Positions 1 to 7,959 of a DNA stretch of 39,604 bases are shown piece after piece. The first letter of the stretch is position 1. The number at the start of each line of letters is the position of its first letter. The translations under genes and the position numbers were made by a program. The stretch comes from an uncultured Eubacteriales bacterium (GTDB taxonomy: Bacteria > Bacillota > Clostridia > Lachnospirales > Bianqueaceae). Where the stretch lies: contig CACZRP010000077.1 of the NCBI GenBank assembly GCA_902783575.1, positions 1-39,604 on the forward strand, written 5' to 3'. Below the pieces are notes generated by a model. It did no database searches, had not been told where the DNA came from, and saw only the letters and a program-made list of their open reading frames with translations.

Positions 1-284
1 CCTTCTCTGAGAATCAGGTAACGGAGCACGGTTTCGTTTCTGAGACGCATTTCTTTTTCAAGTTCGACAGCCATTTCCGGAACAGCGTCAACCTTGATAA
101 AGTAGAAATACCCTTCGCTCTCTTTGCGGATTTCGTAAGCAAGCTTTTTCTTGCCCCACTCATCCACCTCAGCTACGGTACCGCCATACTTTGTGATGTA
201 GCCTTTGACAAGTTCCAGCTCAGCTGCTCTTTGCTCGTCGGTCAGAACAGAAGACAGAACTACGGCAACTTCATAACGGTTCAT
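1..284 (-). CDS. rpsF: 30S ribosomal protein S6, 5' part (cut by window edge)
   Basis: The reading frame starts at the ATG at 284 and runs off the left edge without a stop, giving about 94 residues. The product begins MNRYEVAVVLSS and continues with the S6 core, including the GGTV-E-EWGKKKLAY segment and the ER-like EMRLRNETVLRY stretch typical of the family. S6 binds S18 in the platform of the 30S subunit. The ribosome binding site AAAGGAGGTG (291-300) is close to consensus. A promoter at 368-396 and a structured leader at 313-343 precede it. In Firmicutes rpsF is normally followed by ssb and rpsR, which would lie outside this window to the left. The identification is firm; the operon partners are inferred. 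Confidence 0.95.
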   Translation of the reverse strand, partial: MNRYEVAVVLSSVLTDEQRAAELELVKGYITKYGGTVAEVDEWGKKKLAYEIRKESEGYFYFIKVDAVPEMAVELEKEMRLRNETVLRYLILRE

Positions 285-312
285 CTTTTACACCTCCTTT
301 TGGTCTTTGGCC

Positions 313-343
313 CTCCGTTCGGACCCCGGGGGATCTTTCGGAG
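313..343 (-). promoter_or_regulatory. Hairpin in rpsF leader, candidate S6:S18 binding element
   Basis: Between the rpsF promoter and its ribosome binding site the transcript can fold with an outer stem CTCCG/CGGAG, an internal loop whose 3' side carries CCGAA, and a GC-rich upper stem around CCCCCGGGG. Many bacteria autoregulate rpsF through a leader hairpin bound by the S6:S18 complex with a conserved CCG in a bulge. The match here is by shape and the CCG only, from memory of the family, so it is a candidate. Confidence 0.4.
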
Positions 344-367
344 AACAAGGATAAAATCCAGAGAAAT

Positions 368-396
368 AGTATAGCACAGAGGGAATCTGATTGCAA
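368..396 (-). promoter_or_regulatory. Sigma-A type promoter of rpsF
   Basis: On the minus strand the -35 box is TTGCAA (391-396) and the -10 box is TATACT (368-373), with a 17-base spacer. Transcription would start near 361, giving a leader of about 75 bases before the rpsF ATG. Confidence 0.75.
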
Positions 397-540
397 GTAT
401 TTTTTTCTAAAAAGCCAGTTTTATCCGCGCCGTGCCACGGGAACCGGTTCTCAGAAAAAGTCCCTCTATATATATTATCGGCAGTTTTCCAAAAACGGAC
501 CGCCAGTTACCAGATTTGTCCACAAAATCGGTCTTTCGAA

Positions 541-571
541 AAAGAAAAGACAGCCGCTGTCCGCGGCTGCC
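541..571 (-). terminator. Intrinsic terminator after pfkA
   Basis: On the minus strand a stem of about 9 base pairs (CAGCCGC/GCGGCTG, extended by a G-U and a G-C pair, arms at 549-557 and 563-571) with a 5-base loop is followed by TTTTCTTTTT (541-548). It lies about 20 bases past the pfkA stop. The rest of 285-590 holds the rpsF promoter and leader; I see no gene there. Confidence 0.85.
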
Positions 572-590
572 CTGTTCTGATAAGTTCGGA

Positions 591-1592
591 TTAATGATAA
601 GTAGAAACCAGACGGTTGACCTTTTCGATGTCGAAGCTGGGACGGCGTTTCATGGCCAGAGCCTCATCGATGTCGTAGTCCACATATTTGGCGTCGCGGT
701 ATGCGATCACTCGGTTGTTCTTACCTTCCAGCAGCAGATCCACAGCAAGGGAACCCATCATGGTAGCGTGCTTGATATCTACAGCCGTGGGGATACCGCC
801 GCGCTGTACATGACCCAGAATGGTGGCTCTGGACTCGATACCCGTGGCCTTCTCAATCTCCTTGGCCAGTTCCTGGCTGTGTCCGATACCTTCGGATACC
901 ACGATGATGTTGTGCTTCTTGCCTCTGGCGCGGTTGGCCTTGATGACCTGCAGAATGTTCTCCAGGTTAGAGGTTTCGGGCTCCTCGGGGATCAGAATCG
1001 CATCGGCACCGCCGCAAAGGCCGGCCCACAGAGCGATTTCTCCGCAGTGACGTCCCATAACCTCCACCACGGAGCAGCGGTAATGGGAACCGGAAGTATC
1101 TCTCAGACGGATAACTGCTTCCAGCGCAATATTAACGGCGCTGTCAAAACCAATGGTATAATCGCTGCAAGCGATATCAAGATCGATGGTACCGGGAACG
1201 CCAACAACATTAATGCCGTGCTTGGACAGCTTCTGGGCACCCTTCCAGGATCCGTCGCCGCCGATAACCACCAGACCGTCAATGCCGTGAAGCTTGGCCA
1301 TTTCAGCGGCTTTGGCGATGGCAGCTGCTGCCTTATCGGGATCGGGATCAATAAACTCAGGGCAGCGGGCTGTATACAGCACGGTGCCGCCGTGATGAAT
1401 GATATTACCAACAGAAACCGCACTCAGGTCAACGATCTCGTTTTTCAGCAGGCCGCTGAAGCCCTGCATAATGCCCTTGACATTGACGCCTCTGTTCATA
1501 GCGGTGCGGGCTGCCGCACGGATCGCAGCATTCATACCCTGGGCGTCGCCGCCGCTGGTAAGAATACCGATAGTTTTGATTTCTTTCGCCAT
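591..1592 (-). CDS. pfkA: ATP-dependent 6-phosphofructokinase
   Basis: This 333-residue enzyme phosphorylates fructose 6-phosphate to fructose 1,6-bisphosphate in glycolysis. It shows the N-terminal TSGGDAQGMNA loop (residues 12-22), GGDGS at 111-115, the catalytic loop TIDLD at 135-139, TIGFD at 146-150 and the MGR substrate-binding motif. Glycine in GGDGS and in PGT before the catalytic loop fits ATP rather than pyrophosphate as donor. The loop is normally TIDND; leucine replaces asparagine here, though the presumed base D137 is kept. The start at 1592 is chosen for the AAGGAG site about 9 bases upstream; an upstream in-frame ATG at 1667 lies inside the promoter. It follows dnaE on the same strand, a common clostridial order, but has its own promoter. 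Confidence 0.95.
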   Translation of the reverse strand: MAKEIKTIGILTSGGDAQGMNAAIRAAARTAMNRGVNVKGIMQGFSGLLKNEIVDLSAVSVGNIIHHGGTVLYTARCPEFIDPDPDKAAAAIAKAAEMAKLHGIDGLVVIGGDGSWKGAQKLSKHGINVVGVPGTIDLDIACSDYTIGFDSAVNIALEAVIRLRDTSGSHYRCSVVEVMGRHCGEIALWAGLCGGADAILIPEEPETSNLENILQVIKANRARGKKHNIIVVSEGIGHSQELAKEIEKATGIESRATILGHVQRGGIPTAVDIKHATMMGSLAVDLLLEGKNNRVIAYRDAKYVDYDIDEALAMKRRPSFDIEKVNRLVSTYH

Positions 1593-1638
1593 TTCTGATA
1601 TCTCCTTCTGAACTTTTTGCTGAATCATAAGCCCTTTT

Positions 1639-1667
1639 ATTTTAAACGATGCCCCTGTAAAATGCAA
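1639..1667 (-). promoter_or_regulatory. Promoter of pfkA
   Basis: Minus-strand TTGCAT (1662-1667), a 17-base spacer and TAAAAT (1639-1644) lie in the 105-base gap between dnaE and pfkA. This would allow pfkA expression apart from the upstream dnaE run. No terminator is visible between the two genes. Confidence 0.65.
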
Positions 1668-1697
1668 GAGAAGATCAGCGGTTTCATAAGAATATTC

Positions 1698-4600
1698 TTA
1701 GATCACATTTTCATTTCCCAGCAGAGCGTGAAGCGCTGCCATGGTTCTCTCGGACGCTGATGTATCATATTTGGAGGGAGCCCGCAGCCGCTCATTTTCC
1801 GACTGCAGATAGATCCTCACCGGCCGGTCTCCGGGATCGGACTGAAGAATCCGGCAGATCTCATTCTGCTGCTGCTCCCACTGTTTCCGATCAGCCAGAC
1901 GAAGCCACAGCAGGGCTGGCTTGGGAGCGGACGGACGGCCAGGCTGAGGCGCAGAGTTCTGATTAAAGTTTCTCCTTCTGGGGCCTTCATACAGTTTTTC
2001 CGGCTGGTTCATGGGCGCGATGACCGAAGCAATCAGCTTGCTGTCCGCATCCTCCTCGGCGCTGACCCGGCCCTTGACAAAGATCTTTCCGTCATCCGCC
2101 AGCAGCTCCCGGTACTGTTCGTAGGTGTTGGGGAATACGAGAATCTCCGCCGTTCCATAGAGATCCTCCAGCGTCAGGAAGGCCATCAGCTTGTTGTTTT
2201 TCGTAGACTTAATCGTCTTTCCGGCGATGATGCCGCCCAGGGTAATCTCATGACCATCCTCCAGGGAAGGCCTGATGGAGGCTTCCTCGGAGGTCCCTTC
2301 CTCTCCGGCCTCGTCCAGGGCCAGATCCGTGGTCACGTTGGTAATGTGCATTCTCCAGAGCTCTTCATCCCGGTCCAGGGGATGGCCCGTCAGATAAATG
2401 CCCAGCACTTCCTTTTCGAATCCCAGACGTACCAGATCATCGAAGGGCGCGATATTCGGCAGGGGATCCCGGTTGAAATCCTCCTCCGGCTCGCTCTCCT
2501 GCTCTATCTGCATGCCGAACAGGTCCATCTGTCCGCTCATCTTGTTTTTGCGCCATTCCGCGGCGGCCGTCATGATGATGGGATAGGCCTGAAGATATCT
2601 GGCCCGGTCATCGTAGCTTTGTCCGGAGGAACTGCCCAGGGAGTCGAAGGCGCCGGCCTTGATGAGGCTTTCCAGAGCCCGTTTGTTCAGATCCTTTTCT
2701 CCCATTCTCCGGCAGAAATCCGTCATACTGAGGAAGGGACCGTTTTCCGTCCGCTCCTCCACCATCCGGTCGATGAGGCTCTTGCCCACATTTTTAATAG
2801 AAGAAAGACCATAACGGATTTTCTTGGTTCTCACCTTCTGTCCGTTCTTTTCCTCCTCCACGACCGTAACGGAATAGCCGCTGTATCCTTCGTTGATATC
2901 CGGCGGCAGCAGCTCAATGCCCAGGGTCTTCAGTCCCTGGATATAACCGGTCACCTTGGCGGAGTGCTCCATGACGGAGGTCAGCATGGAGGCCATGAAT
3001 TCCACGGGATAATGACATCTCAGGTAAGCGGTCTGATAAGCCACCACGGCATAGGCTGCCGCGTGGGACTTGTTGAAGGCATAGGAAGCAAAATCCGTCA
3101 TTTCATCGAAGATGCTCTCCGCCACCTCCGGCGCAATACCCTTGGAAACACAGCCCGCCACCTTTTCTTCCGGATTGCCGTAGACAAAGTTATGACGTTC
3201 GGCCGCCATGACATCGGCCTTTTTCTTGGCCATGGCGCGGCGCACCAGATCGGACCGGCCCATGCTATAGCCTGCCAGATCCCGGACAATCTGCATGACC
3301 TGCTCCTGGTAGACCATGCAGCCGTAGGTAGTATTAAGAATCGGCTCCAGCAGGGGCGTTTTGTACTGAATGCTGCCCGGATCCTTCTTGCCCTTCAGGT
3401 ATTTGGGAATAAAGTCCATGGGACCCGGCCGGTACAGAGAAATACCGGCAATGATGTCCTCCATGTTCTCCGGCCGCAGCTCCCGCATGAACTGGGTCAT
3501 GCCGGCGCTCTCCAGCTGGAAGACGCCGTCGGTTTTTCCGGCGCCGATCATCTGATAGACCTCCGGATCGTCCATGGAGATCTGATCCATGTCAAGACGG
3601 ATGCCGTCGGTCTGATAGATGTTGTCCAGAGCGTCCTGAATGACTGTCAGGGTGCGAAGACCAAGAAAGTCCATCTTCAGCAGCCCCAGCTCCTCCAGGG
3701 TGTTCATGGTATACTCGGTGACCACGTTGCCGTCGTTGGTGCACAGGGGCACGAACTTCATGGTTTCATCACCGGAAATCAGCACGCCAGCCGCATGGGT
3801 GGATGTATGCCGCGGCAGCCCCTCCAGACGCCGGGCCATATCGATCAGCTTGTGAATCTGGTCGTTGCCGTCGTAGACCTCCTTCAGCTCCGGGTTTTTC
3901 TCCAGCGCCTTGTCGATGGTCATCTTCAGCTCATTGGGAATCATCTTGGCAATTTTATCCACCTCGCCGTAGGGCAGATCCATGACCCGTCCCACATCCC
4001 GGATGACCAGCCGGGCTGCCATGGTACCGAAGGTGACGATCTGGGCCACCCTGTCCGCGCCGTATTTTTCGGTCACGTAGTCGATGACCTCCTGACGGCG
4101 GCGGTAGCAGAAATCCGTATCAATATCAGGCATGCTGACCCGCTCCGGGTTCAGCAAACGCTCAAAAATCAGGTTGTAGCGAAGAGGTTCCACGGAGGTA
4201 ATGTACAGGGAATAAGCCACCAGGGAACCCACGGCCGAGCCTCGTCCGGGACCCACCTTGATGCCGTGCTCCCGGGCAAAATTAATGAAATCCCATACAA
4301 TGAGGAAATAGTCCACGAAGCCCATGCCCTCGATGACGCCGATCTCATATTCCAGACGGCTGTTCAGATCCTCCCAGCGGTAACGGGCTTTCTCCGCCAC
4401 AAAGCCGGGATTATCGGGGTCGCAGTCGGCATAACGCTCTTTCAGCCCCCTGGCGCAGAGCATTCTCAGCATCTGGGAGGCTGTCATGCCCTCCGGCACA
4501 TCGTAGGCTGGCAGCTTTCTCTCATGAAACCGGATCTCCACCTGACACCGGTCAGCAATTTTCTGGGTGTTTTCCAGCGCCTCCGGGGCATAGGGAAACA

Positions 4601-5354
4601 TGGCCGCCATCTCCTCCGGGCTCTTCAGATAGTACTCACCCTCGTAACGGAGCCTGTCTGTATCGGAAAGCTTCTTTCCGGTCTGAATGCACAGCAGAAT
4701 ATCATGGGCCTCTTTGTCGGACTGGAAGGTATAATGCACATCATTGGTGCAGATCAGAGGAAGATCCAGTTCCTTGGACATGCGGAGCAGGGCCTGATTG
4801 AGAATGGTCTGTTCAGAGCTCTCATGCTCCTGCAGCTCCAGATAAAAATGATCCGGTCCGAAGAGGTTCTTGTATTTTTCCGCCACCTCTTTGGCCTTCT
4901 CGTAGGAAACGGAAAGCAGAGGTCTTGCCACTACACCAGCCAGACAGGCACTGGTGGCGATCAGTCCCTCGTGGTATTTCTCCAGCAACTCGAAATCAAT
5001 TCTCGGACGGTAATAAAAGCCTTCAATAAAACCCAGCGACACCAGTCTCATCAGGTTTTCGTAGCCCGTATTGTTCTCGGCCAGCAGCACCAGGTGATCA
5101 TATCTGGCGCCGTTTTTTTCTTCCCGGTCAAAACGGCTGCCGCCTGCCACATAGACCTCACAGCCAATGATGGGCTTGATTCCCTCCGCCAGACAGGCCT
5201 TGTAGAAATCGATCACGCCATACATTACTCCATGGTCGGTGATGGCAAGGGAATTCATCCCCAGGGCCTTGGCCTGATGGACAATCTCCTTGATCTTGGA
5301 GGAACCGTCCAGCAGACTGTATTCCGTATGAACATGCAGATGGACAAAATCCAT
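1698..5354 (-). CDS. dnaE: DNA polymerase III alpha subunit, DnaE type
   Basis: The 1218-residue product is a full-length DnaE-type replicative polymerase. The N-terminal PHP domain begins with the HLHVHTEYSLLDG motif at residues 5-17. The polymerase core has the GPGRGSAVGS segment and the PDIDTDF motif at 409-415, where D410 and D412 are the expected metal-binding aspartates. An OB-fold-like region (ITLGGIIAGK and after) lies near the C-terminus. No inserted proofreading exonuclease domain is seen, which separates it from PolC; Firmicutes usually carry PolC elsewhere. The ATG at 5354 follows a GAAGGAGG site. The gene starts 30 bases after the lipoprotein hydrolase stop, so it is probably co-transcribed with prfB and that hydrolase. 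Confidence 0.97.
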   Translation of the reverse strand: MDFVHLHVHTEYSLLDGSSKIKEIVHQAKALGMNSLAITDHGVMYGVIDFYKACLAEGIKPIIGCEVYVAGGSRFDREEKNGARYDHLVLLAENNTGYENLMRLVSLGFIEGFYYRPRIDFELLEKYHEGLIATSACLAGVVARPLLSVSYEKAKEVAEKYKNLFGPDHFYLELQEHESSEQTILNQALLRMSKELDLPLICTNDVHYTFQSDKEAHDILLCIQTGKKLSDTDRLRYEGEYYLKSPEEMAAMFPYAPEALENTQKIADRCQVEIRFHERKLPAYDVPEGMTASQMLRMLCARGLKERYADCDPDNPGFVAEKARYRWEDLNSRLEYEIGVIEGMGFVDYFLIVWDFINFAREHGIKVGPGRGSAVGSLVAYSLYITSVEPLRYNLIFERLLNPERVSMPDIDTDFCYRRRQEVIDYVTEKYGADRVAQIVTFGTMAARLVIRDVGRVMDLPYGEVDKIAKMIPNELKMTIDKALEKNPELKEVYDGNDQIHKLIDMARRLEGLPRHTSTHAAGVLISGDETMKFVPLCTNDGNVVTEYTMNTLEELGLLKMDFLGLRTLTVIQDALDNIYQTDGIRLDMDQISMDDPEVYQMIGAGKTDGVFQLESAGMTQFMRELRPENMEDIIAGISLYRPGPMDFIPKYLKGKKDPGSIQYKTPLLEPILNTTYGCMVYQEQVMQIVRDLAGYSMGRSDLVRRAMAKKKADVMAAERHNFVYGNPEEKVAGCVSKGIAPEVAESIFDEMTDFASYAFNKSHAAAYAVVAYQTAYLRCHYPVEFMASMLTSVMEHSAKVTGYIQGLKTLGIELLPPDINEGYSGYSVTVVEEEKNGQKVRTKKIRYGLSSIKNVGKSLIDRMVEERTENGPFLSMTDFCRRMGEKDLNKRALESLIKAGAFDSLGSSSGQSYDDRARYLQAYPIIMTAAAEWRKNKMSGQMDLFGMQIEQESEPEEDFNRDPLPNIAPFDDLVRLGFEKEVLGIYLTGHPLDRDEELWRMHITNVTTDLALDEAGEEGTSEEASIRPSLEDGHEITLGGIIAGKTIKSTKNNKLMAFLTLEDLYGTAEILVFPNTYEQYRELLADDGKIFVKGRVSAEEDADSKLIASVIAPMNQPEKLYEGPRRRNFNQNSAPQPGRPSAPKPALLWLRLADRKQWEQQQNEICRILQSDPGDRPVRIYLQSENERLRAPSKYDTSASERTMAALHALLGNENVI

Positions 5355-5384
5355 GTTTTCCTCCTTCGGTTTTTCCGCCCATCT

Positions 5385-6824
5385 TTACCGGACAAAGGCG
5401 GCTATCTGTTCAATCACGCTTTCCGGCACTCGGCCGGGCATCTCGTATTCCTTGTAATGTCCCGCGAAGATTCCCTGGGAGGGCGTCATCAGATGGTTGA
5501 GCCCCTCGGCCAGGTAAAAACTCACCGTGTCCGTATTCCAGCCGGAAACGGTCTCTTTCCAGGCCTCGAAGTCCGTGGAGGGTACGATCTGATAATCGGC
5601 GCCTCCCTGCATCAGCAGGATGCGGCTGCCCCCCTCGGCCAGTTTTCTGTATCCGTCCACATAATCGTAGGACAGGTAATCTCTCCAGAAGGCGGCGGGT
5701 CTGGTCAGGGCAAATTCCTGGGTAAGCTTATCATCCGGGGTCTTCAGGTAATCCCCTTCCTTCACATAGTCCCGTTCCATTTCCATTTTCTGGACCAGAT
5801 AATAGATTTCATCGCTCTGGCGGTCAATCAGACCGTAGTTAATATACTGATCATAAATCACATCGTACCAGGGCCTGGGAGAGGTGTTCACCAGAACAAA
5901 TCCGGCAAAGCCCTGCAGTCCTTCGGAAAGTGCCTTCTCCTGTATCCGGGAGCCCACAACGCCGCCCTGAGAATGGCCCAGGAAATAGATTTTCTCCGAA
6001 TCCACAAAGGATTTTTCCTGAAGCTTCCGAAGCGCCAGCAGGGTGTCCTCCGCATACTCCCAGTCCACGGTAAAGACTTCCTTCGGGGCAGCCTCGGCGG
6101 ATTCCTCGTCGGAATAGGTATAGGTTCTTTTGTCAAAGCGGATGGTGACAATTCCCTGCTCTGCCAGTCCCCAGGCCAGATCCTGATAGGACCGGGTGGA
6201 GCCGGCTTTCATGTTCATATCATTGCCGCCGTCACCGCCCACCATCACGATGGCAGGACATCCTTCAGAGGCATTGGCAGGATAGGTAATCTGGGCATTC
6301 AGGGGATGCTCTGTCCCCTCTCCCAGAATCACATCCTCTGTTATGACACCTTCCGGCATGGACTGATGGGACCAGAAGCCCTTCTCCGTCTCATAGAGAT
6401 AGGCCAGAGCCAGCTCATCCTTAGAGGTAAAGAGCAGCGAAAGCATCAGGGTACCGCCCTTTTCCATCTCCATTTCGCCTGTATAGGCCTTTTCGTCGCC
6501 GTACTGGACTCCTTCGTAGAGATAGATGCTCACCGGTTCGCCGTAGCTTTCCTTCAGCTCATGGTAGGTATCGAAAAGCTCTTCAAAGGTTTCCGCATCC
6601 TCCAGACCGGCATGATAGCCAAGATCATTTACCGTCTGCAGATCGTCCGTGGTCAGCGCGTTCATCACCTGGCTCAGATAGACCCTTCCATAGCCCAGGT
6701 CGATGTCCGAAAGGGCGTCAATGCTCTTGCCGTAGATCCGGACAGTTACCGAGCACCCGCTCATTTGAATGATGAGAGCCGCCGCGAGGACCGCGGCGGC
6801 AATCGTTGACAGAATTCTTTTCAT
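5385..6824 (-). CDS. Lipoprotein alpha/beta hydrolase
   Basis: The 479-residue product starts with a signal peptide ending in a lipobox (MSGC, acyl-cysteine C24), so it should be anchored outside the membrane. The second half is an alpha/beta hydrolase: GHSQGG carries the nucleophile Ser285, the acid is likely the aspartate in QGGADYQIVP, and the histidine is in GLNHLM near the C-terminus. The middle segment VGGDGG before the nucleophile resembles the oxyanion region of peptidase or esterase members. The N-terminal part (about 25-130) is not recognised. The start is 4 bases after the prfB stop with only a weak ribosome binding site, which suggests translational coupling. Substrate is unknown; an esterase or small-peptide hydrolase are both possible. 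Confidence 0.8.
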   Translation of the reverse strand: MKRILSTIAAAVLAAALIIQMSGCSVTVRIYGKSIDALSDIDLGYGRVYLSQVMNALTTDDLQTVNDLGYHAGLEDAETFEELFDTYHELKESYGEPVSIYLYEGVQYGDEKAYTGEMEMEKGGTLMLSLLFTSKDELALAYLYETEKGFWSHQSMPEGVITEDVILGEGTEHPLNAQITYPANASEGCPAIVMVGGDGGNDMNMKAGSTRSYQDLAWGLAEQGIVTIRFDKRTYTYSDEESAEAAPKEVFTVDWEYAEDTLLALRKLQEKSFVDSEKIYFLGHSQGGVVGSRIQEKALSEGLQGFAGFVLVNTSPRPWYDVIYDQYINYGLIDRQSDEIYYLVQKMEMERDYVKEGDYLKTPDDKLTQEFALTRPAAFWRDYLSYDYVDGYRKLAEGGSRILLMQGGADYQIVPSTDFEAWKETVSGWNTDTVSFYLAEGLNHLMTPSQGIFAGHYKEYEMPGRVPESVIEQIAAFVR

Positions 6825-6828
6825 TGTC

Positions 6829-7944
6829 TTACGCCTGCTGCTGATTGGCATACCAGGCCAGGTAGGCGTTCATGAAATTATCCAGCTCTCCATCCATGAC
6901 TGCCTGGATATTTCCGGTTTCCTCCTGGGTACGAAGGTCCTTCACCAAGGTATAGGGATGGAAAACATAGGACCGGATCTGAGATCCGAAGGCATTCTCC
7001 ATTACCTCGCCTCGGATATCGGAAAGACGGTCTGACTGTTTTTCCTTCTCCAGCTGATACAGCTTTGCCTTCATCATCTGCATGGCCTTGTCTTTGTTCT
7101 GATACTGGGAACGCTCATTCTGGCACTGCACCACAATGCCCGTGGGAATATGCGTAATACGGATGGCGGAGGAGGTCTTGTTAACCTTCTGTCCGCCGGC
7201 GCCGGAGGAACGGAAAACATCGATCCTCAGGTCGTCCATGTTGATATCCACTTCCACATCCTCATCCAGCTCGGGCATCAGATCGCAGGAGCTGAAGGAG
7301 GTATGACGGCGGCCCGCCGCGTCGAAGGGAGAGATGCGCACCAGACGGTGCACGCCCTTTTCTGAACGCAGATATCCATAGGCGTTCTCTCCATTGATCT
7401 GGATAGTCACGGCCTTGATGCCGGCCTCGTCGCCTTCCTGATAGTCCAGCAGCTCAACGCCGTAGCCATGCTTTTCAGCCCAGCGGGTGTACATGCGGTA
7501 CAGCATGCTGGTCCAGTCGCAGGCCTCGGTGCCGCCAGCACCGGCATGCAGGGTGAGGATGGCGTTCTTGCTGTCGAATTCACCTGTCAGCAGGGTGGTA
7601 AGTCTCAGCTTTTCATAGAGATCCTTGAAAAGTCCGATCTGTTCCTGCACCTCAGCCACCAGAGACTCATCCTCTTCTTCCTGGCCCATTTCAATCAGGG
7701 CCTCCGCATCCTCGAAGGCGGTTTTCATTTCATTAAATTCATCCAGACGCCGCTTGGTGCTGCCGGCTTCCTGGACAATTTTGGAGCTTTTCTCAGGGTC
7801 GTCCCAGAATCCGGGTTCCAGCTGCTTTCTTTCCAGCTCCTCCACCCTCAGCTGCAGGCGGTCCAGGTTCAGGGAATCGGCCAGCTCTTCCAGTTTCGGA
7901 CGGTATTTCTCCAGCTCCAGTTTCAAATTGTCAAACTCTAACAT
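6829..7944 (-). CDS. prfB: Peptide chain release factor 2, no programmed frameshift
   Basis: RF2 reads UGA and UAA stop codons and triggers release of the finished peptide on the ribosome. The 371-residue protein has the coiled N-terminal domain, the SPF codon-recognition tripeptide at 205-207 and the GGQ catalytic motif at 250-252. Many bacteria need a +1 frameshift near codon 25 to make RF2. Here the region ELADSLNLDRLQLRVEEL is read in one open frame with no in-frame UGA, so synthesis is not autoregulated that way. The ATG at 7944 follows AAAGGAT. It lies 15 bases after secA, the usual secA-prfB pair. Confidence 0.97.
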   Translation of the reverse strand: MLEFDNLKLELEKYRPKLEELADSLNLDRLQLRVEELERKQLEPGFWDDPEKSSKIVQEAGSTKRRLDEFNEMKTAFEDAEALIEMGQEEEDESLVAEVQEQIGLFKDLYEKLRLTTLLTGEFDSKNAILTLHAGAGGTEACDWTSMLYRMYTRWAEKHGYGVELLDYQEGDEAGIKAVTIQINGENAYGYLRSEKGVHRLVRISPFDAAGRRHTSFSSCDLMPELDEDVEVDINMDDLRIDVFRSSGAGGQKVNKTSSAIRITHIPTGIVVQCQNERSQYQNKDKAMQMMKAKLYQLEKEKQSDRLSDIRGEVMENAFGSQIRSYVFHPYTLVKDLRTQEETGNIQAVMDGELDNFMNAYLAWYANQQQA

Positions 7945-7959
7945 CGTTTCTATCCTTTA

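Noticed and set aside
391..594. Small plus-strand frame in the rpsF-pfkA gap
   Set aside because: It covers the rpsF promoter and the pfkA terminator and lacks a ribosome binding site.
2250..6809. Very long open frame on the plus strand, 1519 codons
   Set aside because: It lies opposite dnaE and the lipoprotein hydrolase, has no recognisable domain and follows from the codon bias of the real genes on the other strand.
7860..7944. Programmed frameshift in prfB
   Set aside because: The frame is continuous and has no CUU-UGA-C site in the N-terminal region.
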